64,000 nt of DNA from Hexactinellida sp. DTS-2022. Its lineage: Eukaryota > Porifera > Hexactinellida. Below are positions 48,994-58,776 of this stretch, piece after piece (position 1 is the stretch's first letter; every line of letters begins with the position of its first letter). The notes beneath the pieces were generated by a model. It was not told the DNA's origin, searched no databases, and saw only the letters and a program-made list of their open reading frames with translations. Made by a program: the position numbers and the translations under genes. The stretch is from positions 1,954,001 to 2,018,000 of the forward strand of contig JAPNXP010000018.1 of assembly GCA_028753945.1 (NCBI GenBank). Reading direction: 5' to 3'.

Positions 48994-49509
48994 TTACGAA
49001 TGACCAAAATGGCTATCAGTCCTCCCTGTTTGGGGAGGAGAAGAAGCTATCTTAGACATTAGACCGTAAAGTTGGCAGTCATCGCAACCAGATGCCAATA
49101 AACCTAACAAACTGTTATTCGTTACGTCTCGCTGTAAACTAGGAAAACTGAAATCGATTTCATCCAAACTCCTCTTATTGAGTTCTACAGTGTCAGGATA
49201 TGAGCTAGCAGATACTAACTGAGTACTGATATGCTCTACCAATTGGGATACATCATTGGTAATGATAGACTTACGCGAACTGATCATTTGCTTAACGAGA
49301 TGCTGAAAGTTTCCTCTATTCAATCTCCATTTGGAGCTGAGAGAATCGCGCTTAGTAGCCTTGTTTTTTCCAAAAAGAATAATTGATAATTTTCCCCAGA
49401 CAGATTTTGGCTTATGTTTGTCCCCTTTGTTCAAAGCATCTCTTATGTTATCGAAGCTTTCATAGCCGAGTTTCTGGAGAGCTTCGACGAATTGCTCTAT
49501 TGAAGTCAT
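48994..49509 (-). CDS. N-terminal part of the OTU transposase (ORF1, 171 aa)
   Basis: It starts at ATG 49509 (MTSIEQFVEALQKLG) and ends at a stop just before ORF2, in the +1-relative frame. A Trp-rich segment (SVWGKLSIILFGKN) and SSKWRLNRGNFQHLV suggest a folded, perhaps DNA-binding domain that I do not recognise. ORF2 coding sense begins about 10 codons upstream of its own first Met and overlaps the ORF1 end by about 25 nt. A single-base indel near 49010 most simply explains the split; no canonical slippery heptamer is visible in the overlap. The decayed homologue at 58335-57674 covers the same junction as continuous homology. Confidence 0.6.
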   Translation of the reverse strand: MTSIEQFVEALQKLGYESFDNIRDALNKGDKHKPKSVWGKLSIILFGKNKATKRDSLSSKWRLNRGNFQHLVKQMISSRKSIITNDVSQLVEHISTQLVSASSYPDTVELNKRSLDEIDFSFPSLQRDVTNNSLLGLLASGCDDCQLYGLMSKIASSPPQTGRTDSHFGHS

Positions 49510-49614
49510 TACTAGATGAAATAATAATAATTATTTTAATTTCTCTATTGAAGTAATTACTAGATGAAATAATTATTATTATTTTAATTAATCAATACAT
49601 ACATATATACTACT

Positions 49615-49838
49615 ACAGTAGAACCTCGTTAGTTTACGAACACGGTTAATTAATACGAATTTCCGGATAAGAAGAACAGTTCCACAAAATCAGGTCCCAA
49701 CAATGGCGATTGAATGGGTATTACTCCGGTTAATACGAACTTCGGGTAAAGCGAACAAATTTTTATCGTCCGTTGGTATCGACTGCATATAGTAATTATA
49801 TTAGTATTCGAGGCCGGCGGTATTTCCTTCCGCCGGCC
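49615..49838. repeat. fragment of a pogo/Tigger-like element and GC hairpin
   Basis: It starts cagtagaacctcgttagtt after TA (49613-49614), the typical pogo-like terminal sequence, and continues with ggttaattaatacgaa words. No matching right end was found. At 49812-49838 the perfect hairpin ggccggcgg / ccgccggcc stands out by GC content. Both lie in the 5' noncoding part of the OTU element. Confidence 0.55.
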
Positions 49839-50239
49839 TTGGGCATCCAAACCTTGAAGGCCACGTTATTGTAAATTAAATTTAGATCTGATCATTCAAA
49901 ATGTAGTGGTAAAAATATCGGTCCGGCCATGGCCTGCCCTGGTATTATTAAAATAAAAAAATAAAAAAGTAGCTAAAAGGCAAATAAATAAATAAAACTC
50001 ACTTGAATTGGAAGAATCGACTTGGAGGAATAAAGAAGAGAGCAGAAAATGAAATGAGAAGAAAATGGAGATGAGAAATATGTTGTAAAGTCAAAAAGAT
50101 CTTTGAAAAAAAGTGAAAAGTGTGTTGAAAAAAATGAAAAAAATTCGAAGAAAATCAAGTAGAAGAAAGGCAGTGTACAATTTATAGTGAGAAATATCAT
50201 TGAATTATAAACAAAGGATATAATAAATTCTGATCAATA

Positions 50240-50651
50240 GTTATTAGACAACATATTCTACATTGTGGATATTGGATAGGTATGCAAATCATCATTGTAA
50301 GCCGATTTTAGTGAAATTTATGTTCATAATATTTTTTCAAAAATGGATATTTTGTTTTGAAATTTTCATGACAGGTTGTGATAGGTGAGATAGACATGTG
50401 ATTATAAGGAAAATTTGATTTGATGCATAATTTTTGAGTTATTATGGAAAAACCGAGGTCTAAATTTGAGCGAAAATTGCTGAGTCATCTTAAGGAATTT
50501 TGACATTTTGGGATTATATATGGGTTGTCACAACTTTCATCTTTCCGCTGATGTAAAAAAAATTCACGTACAGCGTAAACTTTTTGAGTTATTAGCATAA
50601 ACGTGAGGTCTGCGAATCCGCCGATGAATCCGCCGCTAAGATAACACTCGT
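50240..50651. repeat. right terminal inverted repeat of OTU element
   Basis: About 410 bp, inverted relative to the left end and in a single copy. The inner limit near gatattggataggtatgcaa carries a small insertion compared with the left (gatattggaaatcatc). The interval 49840-50240 between it and the gene is AT-rich (runs of gaaaaaaatgaaaa) with no gene. Confidence 0.9.
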
Positions 50652-50660
50652 ATAAATAGT

Positions 50661-52770
50661 GAGCTTGATAAAATCTGCATATTTGGATAGAGAATTAAAT
50701 TCTACACCTTTTCACAGTTCACGAATTTTCAAATTGGGCTTAGTTTGTGCCACAATTGAGTTGAAAACTTCTTTTGTTTACTCACACTTCAATTTCAGAA
50801 AACTGTTAAATCTAATTCTATTGTTTCAACTTGTAGCAATTATATTGATTTCACTTGTTAAATCTTAACTCTATTGTTTAACTTGCGATAATTAAATTGA
50901 TTCAACTTATAATTTCCAGCTGGCTTCTATTTAATTGTAGTATTAATATACAATGGATTAAATAAAATATAATAATATAAGGAATTTGTTGACTAAACTC
51001 AAATCACCGTGGATAACATTGCTAAAATAACTAACTAATAATATAATTTATTATAAATACAAAATGAATGAATGACATTAAACTCAAGATGGTTTGTGAT
51101 AGAAACAAACTTCAAATTTATCAACCGTTCCTTGTGGCTCGGATCAATTAACACATGGATCATGACACCTTGAGGCGTTGATGACATGGCGAAAAAAATC
51201 CAAAATTGCAGATGTGCTGACAGCATGTTCCTTTGGAGGCACTATCAATAAACCACCAACAAGATATAGTGCCACCAAAGGAACATGCGTCGGCACAGCT
51301 GCAATTTTGGATTTTTTTCTCCGTAGCAGGTGCCCTGGCCACACCTTTGTACATTGAGGGCTGAAACTTGGCATGTAGATGCGGAGTGACCGTCTAATTT
51401 GCACCTGGGGTTACGAATTTTGATCAAAATATTTTAACACCTATTTAAACTAATTATGGCTCATAACATTAAAAAAATAATATTGAGCTTGATACATTTT
51501 ACATGTACGGATAGAGAATTAAATTCTACACCTTTTGGCAAATCACAAATATTCAATTTAGCCTAGGTTTGTGCCTTAATTGGGGTACCAATCTCCTGTG
51601 TTTCCTCACACTTCAGATTCAGTAAACTGTTAAATATAATTCTATTGTTTCAACTTGTAATAATTATATTGAATCTAATTCTATTGTTTCAACCAGGGAA
51701 TGAAAGGTTCACGAACGAACTTATTGAACTTTAACTGAACGAACTGAACGCAGGGCTTTTAAGGAATTCACGGTGAACGAACTGAACGAACGCCAACGGT
51801 TTCCGAACGGCAATTGAACGAACTGAACGAACTAAATTGAACGGATTGAACGAACTGAACTGAACGAACTAAACTGAATATAGATAAATTATAAATATTG
51901 ATCCATTAAATATAATAGATGAATGCAAAAGTGCTAATTCCGGACATCCCTAGTGGACTCATGTCTCTTAGTTTAGATTCTAGCTTCTTAACCTAAACTT
52001 CAATAACAGCTTGGGGCATAGATCAGTCTATCATAAACGGAATAGTTCGACCCACTCACTGTACACTGAACGAACTAAACGGATTGAACGAACTGAACGA
52101 ACTTAATTGAACGGATTGAACGAACGCGGGTTAGCCCGTGAACGAACTGATCGAACGCTGGTGGAGCTGAAGTTAGGAGATGAACTTGAACGAACTGAAC
52201 GTACGTTAATTTAAGATGAACTGAATAGCGTCAATTCAGTCCGTTCGTGAACCTTTCATTCCCTGGTTTCAACTTGTAATAATAATATTGATTTAACTTG
52301 TTAAATCCTACTCTATTGATTCAACTTGAGATAATTATATTGATTTAACTTATAAATTCCAGCTGGCTTCTATATACTTGTAGTATTACTATACAATGGA
52401 TAAATAAAATAATATAATATAAGGAATTTGTTGACTAAACTCAACTCACCGTGGATAACATTGCTAAAATAAATAACTAATAATATAATTTATTATCAAT
52501 ACATAATGAATGAATGGCATTAAACTAAAGATGGTTTATGATAGAAACAAACTTCCCATTTATCTACCGTTCCTTGTGACTCGGACCGATTAACAAATGG
52601 TTCTAGACACCTTGAGGCGTTGATGACTGGGCAAAAAAAATCCAAAATTACAGCCTGTGGTGACAGCATGTTCCTTTGGAGGCACTATCAATAAACAACC
52701 AACAAAATATAGTGCCACCAAAGGAAGATGCGTCGGCACAGGCTGCAATTTTGGATTTTTTGATTATCTA
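50661..52770 (+). repeat. dispersed-repeat array (right block of MULE interior)
   Basis: Continues the array of 38236-44316 on the other side of the OTU element, in the same orientation. Palindromic miniature elements are at 51192-51318 and 52633-52761. A hAT-like element (51694-52265) interrupts one unit. The break at the OTU element falls inside a unit, confirming that the array is older. Confidence 0.85.
51694..52265. mobile_element. CAGGGAATGAAAGG hAT-like element (572 bp)
   Basis: The ends cagggaatgaaaggttcacg and cgtgaacctttcattccctg are inverted. The exact 8-bp TSD gtttcaac lies at 51686-51693 and 52266-52273. Same family as 21157-22003, but with few tandem gaacgaact words, so array length varies between copies. 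Confidence 0.95.
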
Positions 52771-52811
52771 TTATAACTGGGGTGTTGGAATTGGATTTTG
52801 AATATTACAAT

Positions 52812-53175
52812 CAGGGGCGGCACTAGCGCGCCACCACTGAAGGGGATAAAACGGGCTGAGTATTTCTTTATGGGGCTGACACAGAATGCTGTTCCTTTGA
52901 GCAAATAACCATTTGTACTTAATTTTTTTAATAATCATTAAATCAGGGTTTTTTTTAAGGCCGATCTTGGTGTAAAATTTGCACCAAGATTTTTTGGAGT
53001 TACACCACGATTCGGGTCGGCAGCGGCTGCTGCAGTGTTGAGCTGAGTTGCACCAAGGTCTCAACCTTAAAAAACCCTGCTTTAAATAATCATCACACCC
53101 ACTGTGGACTGATGGGGCTGACAAAATTTAGATAGGGCGCTAGCCCCATCTATTCTCATGCTAGCACCGCCACTG
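52812..53175. mobile_element. hAT miniature element (364 bp)
   Basis: The ends caggggcggcactagcg and tgctagcaccgccactg are inverted. The flanks attacaat and atttcaat match at seven of eight positions. A second miniature element lies inside it. Confidence 0.85.
52944..53079. mobile_element. hAT-like miniature element nested in 52812-53175 (136 bp)
   Basis: The ends cagggttttttttaagg and ccttaaaaaaccctg. The flanks cattaaat and ctttaaat match at seven of eight bases. The interior repeats ttgcaccaag / cttggtg. Confidence 0.83.
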
Positions 53176-53204
53176 ATTTCAATAGGCCCATGTTCGCAGC
53201 AGGG

Positions 53205-53610
53205 TTATATCCATGTAGCGAACTGTCCACGTAGCGAACTGGCCATGTAGCGAACTGTCCATGTAGCGAACTGTCCGTGTAGCGAACTGTCCACGTAGCG
53301 AACTGGCCATGTAGCGAACTGTCCATGTAGCGAACTGTCCGTGTAGCGAACTGTCCACGTAGCGAACTGGCCATGTAGCGAACTGTCCATGTAGCGAACT
53401 GTCCGTGTAGCGAACTGTCCACGTAGCGAACTGGCCATGTAGCGAACTGTCCATGTAGCGAACTGTCCGTGTAGCGAACTGTCCGTGTAGCGAACTGTCC
53501 GTGTAGCGAAGTGTCCGTGTAGCGAACTGTCCATGTAGCTAACTGTCCTGTAGCGAAGTGTCCGTAGCGAACTGTCCGTAACGAACTGTCCGTGTAGCGA
53601 ACTGCCCGTA
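53205..53610. repeat. 16-bp array with 64-bp higher order, right end of large MULE
   Basis: About 25 units of gtgtagcgaactgtcc. Between about 53228 and 53480 four slightly different units (cgtagcgaactggcc, atgtagcgaactgtcc and others) repeat as a 64-bp block four times. Several long frames (FATWTVRYMDSSLHGQ repeats) are artefacts of the repetition. Orientation is mirror to 35684-35902. Confidence 0.93.
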
Positions 53611-53615
53611 TCCCA

Positions 53616-54046
53616 TATATTGAACATAACCAGGTATTGGATCATCTGGTAGAACAGAGCGGAAATGCCTTTGAATTTCAAAAATATCTACTAAATCATA
53701 ATTTGAAAATCTTTCTATAGATTTAGCGTCTGATTTAATTCGTCTTAAAGTTTGTTGCGAGATTAGATTAGTGAAATTCCCTCTCTTGAATGCCTCTACA
53801 TTGTTATCATTTCTAAATTGCTGATGAAATATATTACCCACTGAGCTTAGCATCAAATTTGCACCCATTTTTTCTCTTCGTCCAGAAGTAATGTGGCGCG
53901 CATGAATAGTTTTGTCATCTTTGTGTTCTAATGAAAGTTGACCGTCGGATTTAAACTGCACGGTTATTATATCTCCACCAAATGAGACAAAATCATTTTC
54001 AATTGAAAAGGTAACTGAAATGTAGTTAGAAAATTTACACACAGCC
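53616..54046 (-). pseudogene. old OTU-transposase gene, middle part
   Basis: The second piece of the old gene lies between two insertions. It encodes CKFSNYISVTFSIENDF, then SFGGDIITVQF, KTIHARHITSGRREK and QTLRRIKSDAKSIERFSN. These match the younger protein at about residues 238-380 in the same order (CKFKDCFEF, TTVHSRNLSHSHRLE). The frame is open from 54042 to the MULE junction. At 54046 it meets the end of the Transib-type element, beyond which coding continues at 57674. Confidence 0.85.
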
Positions 54047-57000
54047 CACAGTGGTCCAGAATGGCGATTATCTTCGAATAGGCATTTTTACACAACCTAG
54101 GTACATAGAATGTATTATTTGGGTATGGGTTATCGACCCTAAGAAAGCGATTGGTGTAATCAGAATTCTTGTATGGCTTCAATATCTGTAATTATGACGT
54201 CATCAAATTTGAAAAATTGTCTTTCATATCTAAAATGTTATTTATCTTGATAATAGAGTACCGAAATATATTAATTAGGCATATGATGACATTCCTAGGA
54301 TATCGATTGGGATTATTTATTATTTTAAAATATTTATAAGTTATTCAATTATCCAATAACAAGACATTATTATCTTTCTGAGCTTCAACAGTTCACATAA
54401 ATTTCCTAGATTTTAGGACTTTCTCTTCAATAAAGATTTTTTGTCAGTATCTATTGATTTACCGGAGATAATTGAACATTTATTTCGCTTTGGGATTGAA
54501 AGGGAGTATCATTCCAGCTGTCCAATTTACCATTTTAAAGCATTTTTAGAAATCGCACTAGCTCTGAAATTAAGTCCCTAAAACGGTAGCGAAAATGTTC
54601 ATTCTCTGTTTCAGGTAGCTGGAATATCTCCAAAAATTCATTCGTTACTATAATGCGTGTTATTGTGCGAGTATTTTACACTTTCCATTTAACCATAATG
54701 AAAAAATATTTTAGAAACATTTTCTTTTCTTAAAATTATGTGTACCGCACTCCCTTCCAGCTGCTAAACGACCATCCGCGCGCCTCCGCGCTACCCTGAA
54801 CCCTATATGATATATTTTCAGAATATAATGATATTTCAAATGAAATTAATTTCATCTAACGCTTTGAAATGCGTCAAAAGTTATGACACAATAAACTTCT
54901 ATCGATAAACTTAAAATATTTTTAGGTCTTCATGTACTAATATCTACTTACACTCATCCTTTAGAGCTCTGATGTTGTGTTTATCTTAAAGTACACTTAA
55001 AACTGATTTAGAAACATTTCTTCCAAATTTAAAATCCTCCAAATACGAAAAGACACAAAAAAATCCAAAATTGCACCCTGTGCCGACGCATGTTCCTTTG
55101 GTGGCACTATATTTTGTTGGTTGTTTATTGATAGTGCCTCCAAAGGAACACGCTGTCGGCGCAGGCTGCAATTTTGGATTTTTTTTAGCCAAGTCATCAA
55201 CGCCCAAGGTGTGAAGAAGCATTTGTTAATTGGTCCGAGTCACAAGGAACGGTAGATAAATTTGAAGTTTGTTTCTATCTTAAACCATCTTGAGTTTAAT
55301 GCCATTCATTCATTATGTATTGATAATAAATTATATTATTAGTTATTTATATTAGCATTGTTATCCACGGTTGAGTTGAATTAAGTCAACAAATTGCTTA
55401 TATTATATTATTTTATTTAATCCATTGTATGGTAAATTAAATAGAAGCCAGCTGCAATTTATAAGTTAAATCAATTTAATTATCGCAAGTTGAATCAATA
55501 GAGTAAGTTTTAACAAGTTAAATCAATATAATTATTACAAGTTGAAACAATGGAATTAGATTTAACAGTTATACTGAAACTGAAGTGTGAGTAAACGAAG
55601 AAATTTCAACCCCAATTTATGGCAGAAATAAAACTCTTTATTGAAAGTTTTCTTCTCCCATCAGACGCAGAATTTTATGGTGAATCCAAATGTGAAATAA
55701 AATTTGGGGGTTTAGTAAAAGATATTTTGAGTTATGGACCAGACAAATTTTGAAAGGTGTTAAAGATGTGTCAAAAATTTGTTAATCAAAAATCGTAACC
55801 CCAGGTGCAAATTAGAAGTCGACTCCGAACCTACATGCCAAGTTTCAGCCCTCTATGTAAATAGGTGTGGCCAGGGCACCGTCTACGGAGAAAAAAAAAA
55901 TCCAAAATTGCAGCCTGTGCCGACGCATGTTCCTTTGGTGGCACTATATTTTGATTGTGGTTTATTGATAGTGCCTCCAAAGGAACATGCTGTCGGCACA
56001 GTCTGCAATTTTGGATTTTTTTTCGCCATGTCATCATCACTATGAAGGTGTTAAATTATTTCAAAAAGGTGTTTCAGAAGGCATCGACCCTTAAAGTGTT
56101 GGAAGTTTCCATTTAGCTCACTTAATTTTAGAGATATTCAAGTTTGAGTAGAATATAATAGCTGATGACTCAGCATTTTTAAAGTGCGTGTTGGGTATTC
56201 ACCCAACTCCAACCAACCCATGCGAATTATTTAATTCACAAAATTGTAAAAATACATTTTTTTGACGATGTCATCATCACCTCAAGGTGTCAAGACCCAC
56301 TTGTATAGGTGGTACGTGGCATAAGGACCAATTGATAAATTGAAAGTTTGTTTCTATCTTGTATCATCTCTGAGATTAATGAAATTTAGCTAATTAGTAT
56401 AAATAATTAATTAATAAATTAATAATTTAACACCATTATTATGTACAGCAAAATAAATTAAGTTCAATTATTTGCAATTATTATTAATTTAAATTGAATT
56501 TCACTATAATATTTGAATTCCACGTACTCGATAACCCCAATAATCCAATTGGAACCGTCTATAAGTTAAATACAAAAGGAATTAATTATAATTATTTACG
56601 TCAGTACATTAATTGTGAAAGAATATTCTCGCCGAAATAAATATAATCACTTAATCTGTCGTTGTTGTGGAATGTAAAATCTTAACGGTTCTATCATAAA
56701 CCATCTTTAGTTTAATGCCATTCATTCATTACTTATTAATAATAAATTAAATTATTATTTATTTATTTTAGCAATGTTATCCACGGTGAGTTGAGTAAAG
56801 TAAACAAATTCCTTATATAAATTAATATAATTTAATCCATTGTATAGTAATACTATAATTAAATAGAAGCCAGCTGTAATTTGTAAGTTAAATCAATATA
56901 ATTATCGCAAGTTGAATCACTAGAGTAGGATTTAACAAGTTAAATCAATATAATTATTACAAGTTGAAACAATAGAATTAGATTTAACACTTTACTGAAA

Positions 57001-57667
57001 TTGAAGTGTGAGTAAACAAGTAAATTTCAACCCCCATTTATGGCAAAAATTAAACCCATTTTAAAAAGATTTCTTCTCCTAACAGACGCAGAATTTTAAG
57101 ATGAATCCAAATATGAAATAAAATTTGGGGGTTTAGTAAAACATATTTTGAGTTATGGACCAGACAAATTTTGAAAGGTGTTAAAGATGTGTCAAAAATT
57201 CGTTAATCAAAAATCGTAACCCCAGGTGCAAATTAGACGGTCCATACGCACCTACATGCCAAGTTTCAGCCCATCAACTATAAAGCTCTGGCCAGGGCAC
57301 CGTCTACGGAGAAAAAAAAAATAATAATAAAAATAATAAAGGCAGTGATTCTAATACTGGGCCACTATACTATAGTATAGTCGGCACAGTAAAAATAATA
57401 AAAATAAAGGCAGTGATTCTAATCCTGGGCCACTATACTATAGTATAGTCGGCACAGTAATAAGATAGAAAAATTACAAAAAATACTGTTATTAAATTCT
57501 CTTTGCAAGTCAAGGTTTACCAGAGCATAGTCCAAATATATTTACGTTTGATCATCAAAAAATTACGGATTCTAGGGTTTTCGACTCCGCTGAAATCGAT
57601 TATAATAGTTTCGAAACGATTTGACGTGGTCAATTTTTTGCCTATTCAAAGATGCTGGACCACTGTG
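54047..57667. mobile_element. non-autonomous Transib-type element, with repeat array inserted
   Basis: The ends are CACAGTGGTCCAG at 54047 and, inverted, at 57667. CAGCC follows at 57669-57673 and precedes at 54042-54046, a GC-rich 5-bp TSD with one extra G at the right junction. Coding of the old OTU gene resumes on both sides. After the heptamer, the block ctt(c/t)gaataggca lies 18 bp away at the left end (54072-54084) and 9 bp away at the right end. Its own sequence is about 54047-55050 and 57470-57667. No transposase frame seen. The interval 54085-55050 is AT-rich and non-coding. Confidence 0.8.
55057..57460 (-). repeat. dispersed-repeat array, inverted orientation
   Basis: The same units as 38236-44316, reading on the minus strand. 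Palindromic miniature elements are at 55057-55188 and 55891-56022. The 18-bp palindrome is at 57364-57381 and 57432-57449. It lies inside the Transib-type element, outside the large MULE, so the array family spreads independently of that MULE. Confidence 0.85.
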
Positions 57668-57673
57668 GCAGCC

Positions 57674-58335
57674 CAAGCATGAAAAAAAGGAGATTTCAAT
57701 TTCCTACTATCAGTTTTTTTAAACCAAAAATGTTTGAACTTGAGTACACATATCGAATTGATTTCAGAAAATTTTTCAGCTATTAAATAACTTATAGCAT
57801 TCTAAATAACTTATAGCATTCCAATCTTCCTTATCTAGGTAAAACTCGCCAAATGTTTGAAGACTAATCGCCTCATAAGTGCTGTTTTCGTTTCCTTTAG
57901 ATATTGGAAATTCCATATGACCATTATCAATATTTTCATTTTCACCTGCTTTATCTATATTCTCTAAAGGCAAAATTTGCGTCTTTTTTTTCTAGTCCAC
58001 TATTACCATATGAGTAAATAAATTCCAAAACCTCCATACCATTTTCTTCAAAATCAGTTTTTAACTTCTCTACCCAATGAACAAAATTTGTTAGCATTTC
58101 ACAACTTAATAGTATATAATTTCTATTGAATAAGTTACTTACTAACCTATAATTCAGGCCATTAAATACCTCTGTTGTGGATGCTAACCATAGGATTATT
58201 AACGTACATTGCATTGTTCAATGAGATTATCAGTAAACTTATTTATCAACGAATCTTCAAATCCTTTGCATGCATTAAATTGAATAAGTTCAGAAAATTG
58301 TATAAACCCATGAATTATTTTCGGACCTTTATAGT
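57674..58335 (-). pseudogene. old OTU-transposase gene, N-terminal part
   Basis: The first piece of the old gene. FNGLNYRLVSNLFNRNYI aligns with the start of ORF2 of the younger copy, and FGEFYLDKEDWNAISYL with its CGEFLLSGMEWKSITLI (residues about 169-185). A later out-of-frame stretch near 57680-57720 still encodes SRKLKSPFFHAWA, matching SRKQNSCFFRAKA just before the middle piece. Stops at about 57776 and a frameshift near 57960 show decay. A pogo-like miniature element at 58340 cuts the upstream side; I could not find the gene start beyond it. Confidence 0.75.
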
Positions 58336-58339
58336 CGTA

Positions 58340-58774
58340 CAGTACATAATAGATATAGTGATCATGGATATAGTGATATATTGGATATAGTGATAATTTT
58401 GTAGCTTTAGGTGCGTCCCCGAGCAAATCCCATAGAAAATTTATTGGTTATAGTGATATCATTATTGGATATAGTGATAATTTGTGTACAGATTATACAA
58501 GAATATTGAATTTTTGACCTTCCTTGGACCCCATAATTTCATATTTTACAGTATAAATATCGTTACCACTTGAATTTGATAAGGAATTTGATTATTCTTT
58601 TCAGAATATAAGTATTGACAATGTATACAGACATATATTAGATGCGGTGATACAGTGGATGTAGTGATATAATGGGTATAGTGATATATTGGATATAGTG
58701 ATATATTGGATATAGTGATAATTTGGCCACAAATCAGATGTCCCCACCATTATCACTATATCCAATATGTACTG
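58340..58774. mobile_element. pogo-like miniature element with gatatagtgat repeats (435 bp)
   Basis: The ends cagtacataatagatatag and, inverted, ctatatccaatatgtactg are flanked by TA on each side. Both arms carry tandem words of the type ggatatagtgatatatt. Confidence 0.8.
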
Positions 58775-58776
58775 TA

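Larger units (their letters stand above)
44326..50651 (-). mobile_element. OTU-transposase element (6.3 kb), nearly intact
   Basis: The terminal sequence acgagtgttatcttagcggc at 44326 is exactly inverted at 50651. The 9-bp TSD ataaatagt lies at 44317-44325 and 50652-50660. The inverted repeats extend about 400 bp, with the left one partly duplicated. A minus-strand gene in two frames (49509-48994 and 48964-45776) encodes a DDE-like transposase with a C-terminal OTU protease. A 9-bp TSD, long inverted repeats and the D-D-C/H-E motif order suggest a Mutator-related family. The exact superfamily is not settled; KDZ (Zisupton-like) elements are the main alternative. Confidence 0.9.
35678..53615 (-). 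mobile_element. 17.9-kb Mutator-like element with repeat-array interior
   Basis: The ends gggatacggacagttcgct (35678) and, inverted, at 53615 (..cgaactgcccgtatccc) are flanked by the exact 8-bp TSD atatattg (35670-35677 and 53616-53623). It is inserted in the old OTU-transposase gene, whose two halves resume at these points. Each end runs into a tandem array of the 16-bp word gtgtagcgaactgtcc in mirror orientation. A decayed FLYWCH-MULE transposase gene lies near the left end. The large interior is dispersed-repeat array plus later insertions: the OTU element 44326-50651 and several hAT miniature elements. Confidence 0.9.

Noticed and set aside
48990-49030. Programmed -1 frameshifting between ORF1 and ORF2
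   Set aside because: No canonical X-XXY-YYZ heptamer is visible in the short overlap; a private indel is simpler.
53156-53681. Long overlapping frames encoding repeated MDSSLHGQFATWTV peptides
   Set aside because: Produced by the 16-bp tandem array at the MULE end; all three frames stay open because three units make 48 bp. The same applies to the frames at 35557-36044.
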